In this document: positions 63,260-64,000 of the stretch, one piece after another | Layout: the number at the start of each line of letters is the position of its first letter | How positions within the stretch are numbered: position 1 is the stretch's first letter | Origin: Stigmatella aurantiaca | GTDB lineage: Bacteria > Myxococcota > Myxococcia > Myxococcales > Myxococcaceae | Reading direction: 5' to 3' | NCBI RefSeq assembly: GCF_900109545.1 | Contig: NZ_FOAP01000005.1 | Location: 124,001-188,000, forward strand | Length of the DNA stretch: 64,000 bases | Program-made: the position numbers and the translations under genes | The notes under the pieces: model-generated | What the model was told of the DNA's origin: nothing | The model's input: only the letters and a program-made list of their open reading frames with translations | Databases searched by the model: none

Positions 63260-64000
63260 ATGGCCCTGACGGTGAGCCAGGTGGCCCGGCTGGCGAGGAT
63301 CAGCATCCGGACGTTGCACCACTACGACGAGCTGGGGCTGCTCAAGCCCTCCGGGCGGAGCGAGGCGGGCTACCGGCTCTATGAAGCGGAGGATCTGCGG
63401 CGGCTCCAGCAGGTGCTCTTCTACAAGGAGCTGGGCTTCCCGCTGGAGGAGATCCTCCGCGTCCTGAATGACCCGGACTTCGACGTGCGGGCCGCGCTGC
63501 ACACCCAGCGGCGGCTGCTGCTCGAGAAGGCTGGCCACCTCCAGGCGCTCGTCCGCGCGGTGGACGCGGCGCTCGACACCCTGGAGCGAGGAACACCCAT
63601 GTCACAGGAAGAGCAGGCGAAGATGTTCGGAGACTTCGAGCCCTCGAAGTACGAGGAGGAGGTGCGCGAGCGCTGGGGCCACACGGAGGCCTACCGGGAG
63701 TCCGCGAAGCGGACCTCGCGCTACACCCGCGAGGACTGGGAGCGGCTCAAGGCCGAGGGGGACACCCTGCTGCGGCAGTTGGCCTCCCAGCTGGAGGCGG
63801 GCACGCCCCCCACGGACGAGGGGCCGATGGAGCTCGCGGAGCAGCACCGCCAGTACATCTCGCGGTGGTTCTACCCCTGCTCCCACGCACTGCACCGGGG
63901 GCTGGGCGAGCTCTACGTGAACGACGCCCGGTTCACGGCGAGCCTCGACGGGGTGCGCCCGGGGCTCGCGCGCTACGCGCACGAGGCCTTCCAGGCGAAC
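63260..64000 (+). CDS. MerR-family regulator with TipAS ligand-binding domain, cut by window edge
   Basis: The frame runs from ATG 63260 (GAGGTGAGG upstream) for 247 codons to the window edge without a stop. The N-terminal MerR helix-turn-helix (VSQVARLARISIRTLHHYDELGLLKPSGR, residues 4-33) and GYRLY motif are followed by a long dimerisation helix to about 112. From about 115 the sequence matches the TipAS domain (EEQAKMFGDFEPSKYEEEV, then RWGHTEAYRESAKRTSRYT), which in Streptomyces TipA binds thiopeptide antibiotics. It likely activates its own promoter at 63209. Its regulated partners may lie beyond the window. Confidence 0.9.
   Translation, partial: MALTVSQVARLARISIRTLHHYDELGLLKPSGRSEAGYRLYEAEDLRRLQQVLFYKELGFPLEEILRVLNDPDFDVRAALHTQRRLLLEKAGHLQALVRAVDAALDTLERGTPMSQEEQAKMFGDFEPSKYEEEVRERWGHTEAYRESAKRTSRYTREDWERLKAEGDTLLRQLASQLEAGTPPTDEGPMELAEQHRQYISRWFYPCSHALHRGLGELYVNDARFTASLDGVRPGLARYAHEAFQAN

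Overview
The window is high-GC DNA with strong G/C bias at third codon positions. It carries many hybrid histidine kinases, abundant lipoproteins and a compact type VI secretion locus. Together these suggest a myxobacterium (Myxococcales, Cystobacterineae, such as Stigmatella, Cystobacter, Corallococcus or Myxococcus). This placement rests on gene content and style, not on a database search. No rRNA, tRNA, CRISPR array, insertion sequence or prophage was recognised.

Layout. 1-3200: two leftward surface genes, a glycine-rich secreted protein cut by the window edge and an OmpA-like protein with calcium-binding TSP3 repeats. 3502-22123: one rightward type VI secretion (T6SS) locus, tssJ-tssK-tssL-tssM-tagF-tssA-tssB-tssC-hcp-tssE-tssF-tssG-clpV plus a lipoprotein. 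All thirteen coding steps needed for membrane complex, baseplate, sheath, inner tube and recycling are present except the VgrG/PAAR spike, and no Fha/PpkA/PppA post-translational switch is seen. Many stops and starts overlap (ATGA or GTGA), so translation is probably coupled. Hairpins flank hcp. 22136-26325: a hypothetical protein, ornithine aminotransferase and a TonB-dependent receptor. 26329-32657: a leftward group comprising a membrane-anchored protein, a DinG/XPD-like helicase, a RegA/RegB-type redox two-component pair, a zinc-ribbon membrane protein and an M50 intramembrane protease. 32868-36541: small lipoproteins, a HAD hydrolase, a decayed gene and a GalE-type epimerase. 36790-44197: a large GH2/PA14/LamG lipoprotein, two further lipoproteins, a lipid kinase and an HExxH protein. 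44326-47105: HrcA, a ring-hydroxylase beta-like protein and a YedA-like exporter. 47077-59644: three leftward hybrid kinases in a row. The first transcribed is a soluble kinase of about 2,500 residues built on a 92-residue poly-HAMP repeat array followed by GAF, kinase core and three receiver domains. 59797-64000: a one-TM hypothetical protein, a membrane histidine kinase, a 73-residue small protein and a MerR/TipAS regulator cut by the right edge.

The signals that most deserve follow-up are the giant poly-HAMP kinase and its in-register 276-bp DNA repeats, the RegB-like kinase that keeps both the quinone motif and the redox cysteine in an operon with a site-2 protease, the RNA structures around hcp, and the unusual start region of clpV.
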